A program made the position numbers and the translations under genes. DNA of 64,000 nucleotides from positions 288,134 to 352,133 of the forward strand of contig NZ_BMPW01000009.1 of NCBI RefSeq assembly GCF_014647795.1, read 5' to 3'. Below are positions 41,937-49,720 of this stretch, piece by piece (the stretch's first letter is position 1; every line of letters starts with the position of its first letter). Under the pieces are notes generated by a model. The model did no database searches and had not been told where the DNA came from. It worked only from the letters and a program-made list of their open reading frames with translations. The DNA is from Actinoplanes campanulatus (GTDB lineage Bacteria; Actinomycetota; Actinomycetes; Mycobacteriales; Micromonosporaceae).

Positions 41937-43591
41937 ACCAGGCGCCAAGGACGGCCGTCGACAAGGTCGGTGTTTCGAGAGACCAGGCGATTCGCGGCCT
42001 GGGCCGGACCGACCTCGGCGGCGCCACTCGCCTCGCCGGCCGGGATGTCGGTGCGGACCGGGGTGGAGATACGGCCGGTGAACGGACCCTCCCACCTGGT
42101 CCAGAGAGTGAAGTCGGGGGTCATCGCGAGGATCGCGGCGGGCTGGTCGATCGGGGTGGCGACGACCAGGTTGAGACGGTTCTCGGCGGCGCGCTCCGGC
42201 AGGCCGAGAGCCAGCTCCCAGTCCTCCTGCGCGTCGTAGGGCACCGCCACCACGTCGGTGTCCAGCAACGCGGCCAGCCGGAACGTCTCCGGATAGAGCG
42301 CGTCGTCACCGGCGATGATCGCCAGACGACCCCACTCCAGGTCGATCGGGACGATCTCCGCGCCGGACGCGCTGGGCGTGCCGATTTCGCTGGGCGTGCC
42401 GATTTCGCTGGCCGCGCCGATTCCGCTGGCCGCGCCGATTCCGCTGGACCGGCCGACATCACCGGACCGGCCGTGCAGGCGGGGCTGCCGCGCCACGATG
42501 CCATCCCTCGAGATCAGTAGTCCGGTCGGGATGCCGTCCTCCAGGGCGGTGGTGACGACGTGAGCGTCGGTGCCGTCGAGGGCCGCCGCGAGCAGCGCCG
42601 GGTCGCCGGCCGATTCCGGCATCACCACCAGCTGCGCGCCCTTGTCGACGGCGTCGCGCACGAGTGCCGGATCGCGGACCACCGCACTTCTCAGCACCGG
42701 CGCCCCGGGCGGGCGGCGGCGTCCGGCGGGCGGCTCGCCGATCGGCCCGTACAGTTCGGGGCGCCGGGTCGCGAAGATGTCCGTCCCGTCCGGTCGCCGT
42801 TTGTCGTCGGCCAGCGTGGGGTCGATGTCGGCGACCACCACGGCCTCGCCGGTGCGCGGCGCCTTCGCGACGACCGTGCCGTCCGGCGCGACGATCTGCG
42901 ACTCGCCGGCCCCGTGCAGCCACTCCGGCGGCACCCCGAGGCGTTCGGCGATCGCGGGCAGTTCGTCACGCGGCAGCAGTGGCCCGACCTTGTTGGCGGC
43001 GACCACCCACACCTTGTTCTCCGCGGCGCGGACCGGGATGTGCAGGTCGGCCTCGTCGAGAGCGAAGCTGTTCAGGCTGTTGAGCAGCACCTGGGCACCG
43101 CGCAGGGCGAGCCCGCGGGCGACCTCGTTGATGACGCCCTCCATGCAGGCGTACATCCCGATCCGCCCGAGTGGCGTCCGGAGCACCGGCCCGACGGTGG
43201 CGCCCGGCTCCAGGAAGTCGTTCTCGGCGCCCATCAGGGTCTGCTTGTCGCAGGTGCCGGCCACCTCGCCGGCCGGGTCGAACAGGAAGTTCGTGCCGCC
43301 GGTGGTTCCGTCCGGGTGGGCGTGCGTGAGGTTGATCTTGATCCAGATGCCGTGCCGGCGGGCCCGTTCGGCGATGGCGGTCAGGAACTCGTCGCCGGGC
43401 CGGGTGGCCCGCTCGTGCGCCTGGGTGCGAGACGCGTACCAGGAGAGATGGTTGCAGAACTCGGGCAGGACCACGAGTTGTGCCCGCTGCCCGGCCGCGG
43501 CGTCGATGACCCGCAGGCAGGCGGCGAGATTCTCGGCGACATCCTGGCCGGCCTCGATCTGGGCGGCGGCGACACGAACAGAACCGGGCAT
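41918..43591 (-). CDS. Tandem nitrilase-fold amidohydrolase with degenerate second domain
   Basis: This 557-residue protein holds two carbon-nitrogen hydrolase domains. Domain 1 (about 1-285) has the complete Glu-Lys-Cys triad: Glu44 in LPEFCN, Lys116 in CDKQTLM and Cys149 in YACMEG, so it hydrolyses an amide or nitrile. Domain 2 (about 300-530) keeps MPESAGD but replaces the Cys segment by AGDDALYPETF, so it is probably inactive or regulatory. A repeat-rich linker (42371-42460) lies within domain 2. ATG 43591 sits 4 bp from the operator and heads the nine-gene operon. The substrate is unknown; amide hydrolysis of a pyrrole-derived fragment is one option. Confidence 0.85.
   Translation of the reverse strand: MPGSVRVAAAQIEAGQDVAENLAACLRVIDAAAGQRAQLVVLPEFCNHLSWYASRTQAHERATRPGDEFLTAIAERARRHGIWIKINLTHAHPDGTTGGTNFLFDPAGEVAGTCDKQTLMGAENDFLEPGATVGPVLRTPLGRIGMYACMEGVINEVARGLALRGAQVLLNSLNSFALDEADLHIPVRAAENKVWVVAANKVGPLLPRDELPAIAERLGVPPEWLHGAGESQIVAPDGTVVAKAPRTGEAVVVADIDPTLADDKRRPDGTDIFATRRPELYGPIGEPPAGRRRPPGAPVLRSAVVRDPALVRDAVDKGAQLVVMPESAGDPALLAAALDGTDAHVVTTALEDGIPTGLLISRDGIVARQPRLHGRSGDVGRSSGIGAASGIGAASEIGTPSEIGTPSASGAEIVPIDLEWGRLAIIAGDDALYPETFRLAALLDTDVVAVPYDAQEDWELALGLPERAAENRLNLVVATPIDQPAAILAMTPDFTLWTRWEGPFTGRISTPVRTDIPAGEASGAAEVGPAQAANRLVSRNTDLVDGRPWRLVDALTR
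42371..42460 (-). repeat. 5 x 18-bp in-frame repeat in nitrilase gene
   Basis: Five 18-bp units (42371, 42389, 42407, 42425, 42443) encode hexapeptides of the form SxIGxx (SGIGAA, SEIGTP). Units 1-2 and 3-4 are identical pairs, showing recent duplication. The insertion lies in a loop of the second nitrilase domain. Confidence 0.85.
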
Positions 43592-43595
43592 CCGG

Positions 43596-43661
43596 GTTCC
43601 CCCTAGCGAAACGGCGTTTCCCAAAACTACACTCGGGTGCCACCTTCGCAACAGGTGTTTC
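43596..43661. promoter_or_regulatory. Operator GTTCC-N7-GAAAC-N3-GTTTC of the RCCR/Rieske operon
   Basis: Half-sites lie at 43596-43600 (GTTCC), 43608-43612 (GAAAC) and 43616-43620 (GTTTC), directly upstream of the nitrilase ATG at 43591. A further single GTTTC within ACAGGTGTTTC (43651-43661) recurs at 20214-20224. The divergent Dabb gene starts at 43692, so the region may control both directions. Confidence 0.72.
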
Positions 43662-43691
43662 TCTTGATGACAAAGATATTTTGGGGGCGCG

Positions 43692-43976
43692 GTGCTGGTG
43701 CATGTCGTACTGATGAGGTTTGCCGATCCCGGGGATGCTGCCAAGGCGAAGTTGCGTTTGGAAGACCTTGGCGATGCCGTTCCGGAAATCCGTTCCCTGG
43801 AGGCCCACGTGGACGAGCTCCGCACCGAGGTCTCCTGGGATCTGCACCTGCGTACCACCCACCGGGACACCGACGACCTGCGCGCCTATCAAGCGCATCC
43901 GGCCCATCTCGAGCTGGGCGCGTGGTTGCGCCCGCTGCTGACCTCACGCGCCGTCGTCGACTACACCCAACCCTGA
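43692..43976 (+). CDS. Dabb-domain (stress-responsive A/B barrel) protein
   Basis: This 94-residue protein starts VHVVLMRFAD and has the ferredoxin-like dimeric barrel pattern with LRTTHRDTDDLRAYQAHPAHLEL and a C-terminal VVDYTQP, all typical of Dabb domains (about 95 residues). Members are small dimeric barrels that include cyclases of aromatic polyketide or cannabinoid pathways, and stress proteins. It starts at GTG 43692 with GGGGGCG upstream. It is divergent from the RCCR/Rieske operon across the operator, so likely coregulated. Its 3' end overlaps the convergent sigma factor gene by 33 bp. Confidence 0.85.
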   Translation: MLVHVVLMRFADPGDAAKAKLRLEDLGDAVPEIRSLEAHVDELRTEVSWDLHLRTTHRDTDDLRAYQAHPAHLELGAWLRPLLTSRAVVDYTQP

Positions 43977-44891
43977 TTCGTACGCGGAAAGCCGCAGATC
44001 GCGCACGAGTCCCGCGGTGACGGCGCCCAGCTTGTCCGGGTTGGCAACGTTGTGAATGGCGATGATCCGGCCCTGATCGTCGAGATCGAGCGTGAGCGTC
44101 GCCAGGACCCGCCCGCCACCGCGCATCACGACGCCGGGCGCGCCGCTCAGCCCGGTGATCTCGGCGGTCATCTCGGCCGGCGCTACCCCCTCGTACGGCC
44201 GCCGCATGATGCCCGCGAACCAGGCCGCCACCGGCTGCGCCCCGCGGACCGGCCGCAACGCCTGGCGCACCTTGCCGCCGCCGTCGGTCCACAGGGTGAC
44301 GTCCGGGGCGAGCAGGTCCAGCATCGTGTTGATGTCCCCGCCACCGGCGGCGGCCAGGAACCGCTCGGTCACCGCCCGGTGCCGGGAGGCGGTGACCGGG
44401 AACCGCGGCCGGTTCGACCGCACATGCTCCCGGGCCCGCGACGCCGCCTGCCGTACCGTCTCCTCGGAGCGTCCCACCGCGGCGGCGATCTCGGCATGGC
44501 TGAACGCGAACGCCTCCCGCAGCACGAACACCGCGCGTTCCAGCGGACTGAGGCTCTCCAGCAGCATCAGCAGACCGGTCGACACCGACTCCGCGCGGAC
44601 CGCGTCCTCCTCGGAGCCGGCGCCGGAGCCGGCGTCGGTCAGCACCGGCTCGGGCAGCCACGGGCCGACGTAGGACTCCCGCCGCGCCCGGGCCGAACGC
44701 AGCCGGTCCATCGCCACGTTCGTCACGATCCGCACCAGGTAGGCCCGCGGGTCGGCGACCCGGGAACGGTCCGCGGCCGACCACTTCAGCCAGCTGTCCT
44801 GCACCGCGTCCTCGGCGTCGGCCGCACTGCCGAGAATCCGGTAGGCCACCGCGAACAGCAGCCTCCGGTGCTCTTCGAACGGCTCGCTCAC
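43944..44891 (-). CDS. SigJ-type ECF sigma factor with SnoaL-like C-terminal domain
   Basis: This 315-residue sigma factor has region 2 (EDAVQDSWLKWSAADRSRVADPRAYL), region 4 (FSHAEIAAAVGRSEETVRQ) and a C-terminal extension of about 110 residues (RFLAAAGGGDINTMLDLLAPDVTLW...VRDLRL) with the SnoaL/NTF2 fold found in SigJ (ECF41-type) proteins, where it modulates activity in place of an anti-sigma factor. It starts at GTG 44891, overlapping the reductase gene by 4 bp, a common pairing in actinobacteria. Its targets are unknown. It also overlaps the convergent Dabb gene. Confidence 0.92.
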   Translation of the reverse strand: MSEPFEEHRRLLFAVAYRILGSAADAEDAVQDSWLKWSAADRSRVADPRAYLVRIVTNVAMDRLRSARARRESYVGPWLPEPVLTDAGSGAGSEEDAVRAESVSTGLLMLLESLSPLERAVFVLREAFAFSHAEIAAAVGRSEETVRQAASRAREHVRSNRPRFPVTASRHRAVTERFLAAAGGGDINTMLDLLAPDVTLWTDGGGKVRQALRPVRGAQPVAAWFAGIMRRPYEGVAPAEMTAEITGLSGAPGVVMRGGGRVLATLTLDLDDQGRIIAIHNVANPDKLGAVTAGLVRDLRLSAYESGLGVVDDGA

Positions 44892-46057
44892 CGGGTCTGC
44901 CGGCCGCCACGGCGCCACGCGAGACGGCCCGCGCCCGGGCTGCGGAGCATGCGCTGGAACGACGACCACGGTGACGAGCTCACGGTCTCCTTGTACCAGA
45001 CCGCCGCCCGCCCGGTCAGCGCCAGCCGTTTCGGGCCGCCGTCCGGCCGGGTGAACTGGATGACCGCGTCGCCGCGGCCCAGGCTCACCGGCAGGTGCAC
45101 ATAGCCGAACCGGAACCGTCCCGGTTCCCGGCCGTCCAGCTCCCGCGCGATGTTCCACGCCACCTGCACGCCGGTCGGCATGCCGCTCTGGCAGGTGCCG
45201 TGCAGGACACCGAACCCCTGCCGGATCGCGGCCGCGTCCCCGATCGCGTAGACCTCCGGGTGCGACACCGAGCGCAGGGCGCCGTCCACCACGATCCGCC
45301 CGTGCCCGTCGACCGTCAGGCCGGCCGCCGCGGCCAGCGGCGGGACCCGCACCCCGGCGGCCCACACCACCACGTCGGCCTCGACCGTCGCGCCGCCGGC
45401 CAGCGCCACCGCGCCCGGGAGCACCTTGACCACCTCGGCGCCGGCCCGCACCCGGACGCCCAGGCGGGCGAGCGCGCCGTCCAGGTGCGTTCGCGCGCGC
45501 CGGCCCAGCCCCGCGCCGGGCTCAGCCGTGCCGAGCAGCGTGACCGCCAGGCCGGGGTAGCTCTCGGCGATCTCGGTGGCCAGCTCGATCCCGGTCAGGC
45601 CGGTGCCGCAGACGGCCACCGCACCACCGCCCGGCCGGGCCACCTCCGCCAGGCGGCGGGCCAGCGCCTCGGCGGCCGGCGCGCCGTCCAGGGCGTACGC
45701 GTGCTCGTCCGCCCCCGGCACGGCGGCCGTGTCGGCGACCCCGCCGAGCGCATAGACCAGCGTGTCGTAGCGGAGCACCCGCTCGTCGTCCACCCTTACC
45801 GTCCGGGTGGCCGGGTCGATCGCCGTCACCCAGCCGGTGACCAGGCGGGCGTCGGTGCCCGCCAGGACCGCCGGGATGCTGAGCTCGGCGAGCCGCTGCC
45901 CGGTCGCCACCTGGTGCAGCCGGAGCCGCTCGGTGAACCGGTCACTGCCGTTCACCAGCGTGATCCGGACGTCGTCGCGCCGCCCGGTGCGGCCGGCCAG
46001 GCTGGTGGCGGCCATCAGGCCCGCGTATCCGGCGCCCAGAACCAGGATCTCGTGCAT
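44888..46057 (-). CDS. NDH-2-like FAD/NAD(P)-binding oxidoreductase
   Basis: This 389-residue flavoprotein has an FAD-binding GAGYAGL near residue 7, an NAD(P)-binding motif GTGLTGIELATEIAE in the middle, and the second FAD motif EVYAIGDAAAI near residue 285, as in type II NADH dehydrogenases and related disulphide reductases. No membrane helix is seen. It probably moves electrons to a quinone or acceptor protein. ATG 46057 has GGAGGAACAAGCC upstream. It forms a two-gene unit with the SigJ-type sigma factor that it precedes. Confidence 0.9.
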   Translation of the reverse strand: MHEILVLGAGYAGLMAATSLAGRTGRRDDVRITLVNGSDRFTERLRLHQVATGQRLAELSIPAVLAGTDARLVTGWVTAIDPATRTVRVDDERVLRYDTLVYALGGVADTAAVPGADEHAYALDGAPAAEALARRLAEVARPGGGAVAVCGTGLTGIELATEIAESYPGLAVTLLGTAEPGAGLGRRARTHLDGALARLGVRVRAGAEVVKVLPGAVALAGGATVEADVVVWAAGVRVPPLAAAAGLTVDGHGRIVVDGALRSVSHPEVYAIGDAAAIRQGFGVLHGTCQSGMPTGVQVAWNIARELDGREPGRFRFGYVHLPVSLGRGDAVIQFTRPDGGPKRLALTGRAAVWYKETVSSSPWSSFQRMLRSPGAGRLAWRRGGRQTR

Positions 46058-46117
46058 GGCTTGTTCCTCCCTCGTCGCGATGGACGACCGGGAGACGGGT
46101 GCCGGCCCGCCGTTCGT

Positions 46118-46144
46118 GAACTGTGGTGACGCGGGTCACAGTTC
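46118..46144. promoter_or_regulatory. Inverted repeat upstream of the reductase/SigJ operon
   Basis: GAACTGTG (46118-46125) and CACAGTTC (46137-46144) form a perfect 8-bp inverted repeat with an 11-nt centre that itself contains GTGAC-N4-GTCAC. It lies 60 bp upstream of the reductase start and 30 bp beyond the aldehyde dehydrogenase stop. It may be an operator or a terminator stem; no T-run is visible. Confidence 0.5.
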
Positions 46145-46172
46145 TGGGGTGTCAGCTGTTCAGGACGGACCG

Positions 46173-47657
46173 TCACCCCGCGGGGTACGCCGACGGCCCG
46201 CCCCCGGTCACCGCGGCGCCCGGCCGGAACGCGGCCGGGGCGTGGATGACGCAGGTCTGGACGTATTCGGCGAGACCCTCGTGGGCGTACTCGCGGCCCC
46301 AGCCGGAGCGCTTCACCCCGCCGAACGGGGCGCGCAGGCTCATGCCGGTGCGGTTGTGCGTGTTGACGAACGTGAACCCGGCCTCGAACCGCCGGGCGAA
46401 CGCGAACGCCCGTTCCTCGTCGGCACTCCACACCGACGCGCCCAGCCCCAGCTCCCCGGCGTTCGCGGCGGCCAGCACCGACTCCTCATCGGAGTAGCCG
46501 AGAACCGGCACCACCGGCGCGAACTGCTCCGCGACGACCAGCGGCGACCCCGGATCCGGCTCCACTACGAGCGCCGGACGTACGAAATACCCGGTGGCCG
46601 GATCTCCCTCGAACTGGCCGAGGTCGTGCACCACCCCACCCCAGGCCAGTCTTCCGCTGTGCGTTCCCGGCCGCGGCGCGGCGTCGGCGGCCGTGCCGCG
46701 CAGGGCCAGTGCCATCCGCTGCGCGGCCGCCGAGATCAGCGGGCCCGTCGTCGTCCGGTCGCCGAGCGGATCGCCGGTGACCAGGACGCGGTCGGCGGCG
46801 GCCAGGTAGGCGCCGACGAAGGCGGACAGCCGCGACGACGGCACGTAGAGCCGTTTCGCCGCCATACAGACCTGCCCACCGGTCGCGAAACTGGCCATCA
46901 CGAGGCGGTCCATGGCGTCGTCGGTGAACGGCGCGTCGTCCAGGAAGACGGCCGGATCGTTGCCACCGAGCTCCAGGACGCTCGGGGTGAGACGGTCGCC
47001 GGCCAGCGCCGCCACCGCCCGCCCGCCGGCCGCGCCGCCGGTGAACGCCACCTTCCGGACCAGGTCGTGCCCGACCAGTGCGGCGCCCGTCTCCGCCCCG
47101 CCGTGCACCACCCGGACCGGCGCGTCGAAGAGGTCCACCACCCGGGAGACGGTCAGCGGCGCGAGCGGCGACGGTTTCACCACGATCGCGTTCCCGGCTG
47201 CCAGTGCGGGCGCGATCTTGAGCATGGCCAGGATGACCGGCGCGTTCCAGGGCGTGACGGCGGCCACCACACCGTACGGTTTCCGCTGCTCGACGACCCT
47301 TCCCAGGTCATCGTCGAGCACGCGGTCCGCGTACGCCTCCGGGGCATGCTCGACCACCCACCGCAGATAGCGGACCGCGAAGCCCAGTTCGCCGCGGCAG
47401 TCGCCGGCCACCTTGCCGGACTCGCGTGCCAGGAGGGTGGCCAGCCCGGGCGTCGCGTCCTCGATCGCGGCGGCGGCGCGCGCCAGCGCGGCCAGCCGGT
47501 CCGCAAGCGGCCGTGCCGCCCACCTCCGCTGGTCCGCGTCCGCCTCACGCACGATCGCGTCGACCGCTTCCGGCGCCGTCTCCGCGACCACCCCGACGAT
47601 CTCAGCGGTACGCGCGGGATTCTCCCGCTCGATCGTCGCCGCCGCGGACGCGGTCAT
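46173..47657 (-). CDS. Aldehyde dehydrogenase family protein
   Basis: This 494-residue NAD(P)-dependent aldehyde dehydrogenase has TPWNAPVI (NAD-binding), VVKPSPLAPL, FTGGAAGGR, the base Glu in LELGGND and the nucleophilic Cys in TGGQVCMAAKR. The length is normal. It oxidises an aldehyde to an acid; several members also act on semialdehydes. ATG 47657 overlaps the flavin monooxygenase stop by 4 bp. It is the last gene of an oxidative operon that begins at 53479. Substrate unknown. Confidence 0.92.
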   Translation of the reverse strand: MTASAAATIERENPARTAEIVGVVAETAPEAVDAIVREADADQRRWAARPLADRLAALARAAAAIEDATPGLATLLARESGKVAGDCRGELGFAVRYLRWVVEHAPEAYADRVLDDDLGRVVEQRKPYGVVAAVTPWNAPVILAMLKIAPALAAGNAIVVKPSPLAPLTVSRVVDLFDAPVRVVHGGAETGAALVGHDLVRKVAFTGGAAGGRAVAALAGDRLTPSVLELGGNDPAVFLDDAPFTDDAMDRLVMASFATGGQVCMAAKRLYVPSSRLSAFVGAYLAAADRVLVTGDPLGDRTTTGPLISAAAQRMALALRGTAADAAPRPGTHSGRLAWGGVVHDLGQFEGDPATGYFVRPALVVEPDPGSPLVVAEQFAPVVPVLGYSDEESVLAAANAGELGLGASVWSADEERAFAFARRFEAGFTFVNTHNRTGMSLRAPFGGVKRSGWGREYAHEGLAEYVQTCVIHAPAAFRPGAAVTGGGPSAYPAG

Positions 47658-48805
47658 GCGGGGACCGGGCGCAGGGAGGCGATCATGGAGCTGCGCAGCA
47701 GGGACTCGCGGGAGCGGGCCGGGTCGGCGGCGACGGCGCGGAGGCCGTCGAGGTGGGCGGCGCGGGCGTCCGGGTCGGTGGCGCGCAGGCGTTCGTAGTT
47801 CTGGTGGGAGACGCTCTGCACGTATTCCAGGGCGATCCGCCGCCGGTCGGTGGCGGCCGCCCAGATCGCCGCGTCGTCGCCGGTCGCGATGGCGGCGGCG
47901 TAGGCGACGGCGTCGTGGATGCCGGAGTTCATGCCGAGCCCGCCGAGCGGATTGTTGACGTGTGCCGCGTCGCCGGCGAGCAGGACCCGCCCGGTACGGA
48001 AGGACGTGGCGACCCGCTGGTGGACGCGGTACATGCCGGCGTGCGCCACCCGCCACGGCCGGCCCGGGTCGAAGACGCCGCGCAGGCGGGAGCCGAGACG
48101 CTCGTACTCCTGCTCGTCGGGTGTCTCGGACGGGGTGGGCAGCAGCACCCGCCAGTGGTCGGGGGTCCGCAGCAGCACGCACCACTCGACCGGGTCGAAC
48201 ACGTAGTTGACCGAGGCCAGGTCGTCGAGCCAGTCCAAGAGCTCCTCGTCGACCGAGGCGACCAGGAAACGCTCCGGATAGGTGATGCCGTCGAAGGTGA
48301 CGCCGGTGGCCCGCCGGGTCGACGAGTGCGCGCCGTCCGCCCCGATCAGCCAGTCACCGTGGACGGTGCGGCCGTCGGCGGAGGTGACGGTGACCCCGCC
48401 GTCCTGGGCCACCTCGGCCACGTGGAAACCGAACTCGATCCCGCAGCCGGGGTACCGCAGCAGATGGTCGAGCAGGATCGGCGTGAGTTTCGACTGCTCG
48501 CACTGCAACCGGTACGGAAAACGGGTGTCGTCACCGAGGACCGCCAGGTCCAGCATGGCGATCAGCCCCTCGCGCCGGTCCCGGTAGGCGAACCTGGGCG
48601 ACAGCAGCCCCCGCTCGTGCAGTTCCCCGCCGACGCCGAGATCGTCGAGCATCTCCAGGGTGGGCGGATGGAACGTGGACGCGCGGGACTCGGCGGCCAG
48701 CGCGTCCCCGGACTCACACACGGTCACGGCGAAGCCGCGCCGGGCCAGGGCCAGGGCCGCGGTGAGACCGACCGGCCCGGCGCCGGCGACCAGGATGCGG
48801 TTCAC
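47654..48805 (-). CDS. FAD-dependent aromatic hydroxylase (group A flavin monooxygenase)
   Basis: This 383-residue monooxygenase has the FAD motif GAGPVGLTAALALARRG, the DG motif GADGAHSSTRR and the GD motif LLAGDAAHVNNPLGGLGMN. It uses NAD(P)H and O2 to hydroxylate aromatic or pyrrolic rings, like 4-hydroxybenzoate or phenol hydroxylases. The TfdB-type thioredoxin-like C-terminus is absent, as in shorter relatives. It starts at GTG 48805, overlapping the lyase gene by 4 bp. The ring substrate is not predictable from sequence alone. Confidence 0.9.
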   Translation of the reverse strand: MNRILVAGAGPVGLTAALALARRGFAVTVCESGDALAAESRASTFHPPTLEMLDDLGVGGELHERGLLSPRFAYRDRREGLIAMLDLAVLGDDTRFPYRLQCEQSKLTPILLDHLLRYPGCGIEFGFHVAEVAQDGGVTVTSADGRTVHGDWLIGADGAHSSTRRATGVTFDGITYPERFLVASVDEELLDWLDDLASVNYVFDPVEWCVLLRTPDHWRVLLPTPSETPDEQEYERLGSRLRGVFDPGRPWRVAHAGMYRVHQRVATSFRTGRVLLAGDAAHVNNPLGGLGMNSGIHDAVAYAAAIATGDDAAIWAAATDRRRIALEYVQSVSHQNYERLRATDPDARAAHLDGLRAVAADPARSRESLLRSSMIASLRPVPA

Positions 48806-49674
48806 GTCTGCAACCCTTTCGGTACGTAGCGGGCGTCGAGGTCGAGCGCCTCGTCCTGGCCGACCAGCGCGGTGAAGGCGGCCCACGGCATCCGGTCGAC
48901 CGGTTCGGCGGTGCCGTGGTCGGCGATGGCCCGGTAGGTCAGCGACGCCGCCCGCATGGCGGCGAGCAGCGCGGACACCGGGTGCAGGACGAGACGGACA
49001 CCGGCCGCGGCGAGTTCGGCGTCGGTCAGGGCGGGGCGGTCGCCGCCGGCCTCGCTGCGGTTGACGACGATCGGTACGCCGGGGATCGCGGCCCCGATGC
49101 GGGCGAGGTCGGCCAGGCTGTCCACACCCTCGGGGAACACCGCGTCGGCACCGGCCGCGGCGTACGCCCGGCAGCGCACGATCGTCTCGTCCAGGCCGAG
49201 GATCGAGTACGCGTCGGTGCGGGCGATCACCACGATCTGCGGCGCCTGATCGGCCAGGGCGGTGATCTTCGCGGCCGCCTCGCCGATCGGGATCACCTCC
49301 TTGCCGGCCAGGTGCCCGCACCGTTTCGGGCTGACCTGGTCCTCCAGGTGCAGCCCGGCGATACCGGCCCGGGCGTACGACAGTGCGGTCCACACGGCGT
49401 GCAGCGGGTTGCCGTACCCGGTGTCGGCGTCGGCGATCAGCGGAATGCCGTCCAGGGCCGGGACCAGGGTGGACGCCCGGTCGGCGATCTGGGTGGCGTG
49501 CACGTACCCGAGGTCGGGCCGGCCCAGCATGATCGCCGAGACGGCCGCGCCGGACAGGTGCACGGCGCGGTGGCCGGCCGCCACGGCGAGCGCCGCGGTG
49601 ACCGGGTCGTAGACGCCGGGCACGTGGGTGACCCGGCCGGACGCGAGAATCGCGCGCAGTGCGGTGGCAGTCAT
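48802..49674 (-). CDS. Isocitrate lyase/PEP mutase family lyase
   Basis: This 290-residue barrel enzyme has DADTGYGN (metal-binding Asp residues), LEDQVSPKRCGH (the isocitrate-lyase-type catalytic Cys loop, usually KKCGH) and ARTDAYSILGL. Family members include 2-methylisocitrate lyase, 2,3-dimethylmalate lyase and PEP mutase; the Cys loop suggests a C-C lyase rather than a mutase. In this locus a substituted malate is an attractive substrate, giving pyruvate or a ketoacid plus an acid (inferred). ATG 49674 is the start; its stop overlaps the monooxygenase start by 4 bp. Confidence 0.9.
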   Translation of the reverse strand: MTATALRAILASGRVTHVPGVYDPVTAALAVAAGHRAVHLSGAAVSAIMLGRPDLGYVHATQIADRASTLVPALDGIPLIADADTGYGNPLHAVWTALSYARAGIAGLHLEDQVSPKRCGHLAGKEVIPIGEAAAKITALADQAPQIVVIARTDAYSILGLDETIVRCRAYAAAGADAVFPEGVDSLADLARIGAAIPGVPIVVNRSEAGGDRPALTDAELAAAGVRLVLHPVSALLAAMRAASLTYRAIADHGTAEPVDRMPWAAFTALVGQDEALDLDARYVPKGLQT

Positions 49675-49720
49675 GACTGGATCTTCCTCGCCCGGCCCGT
49701 GCGCCGCTCGGTGTGGGGAG

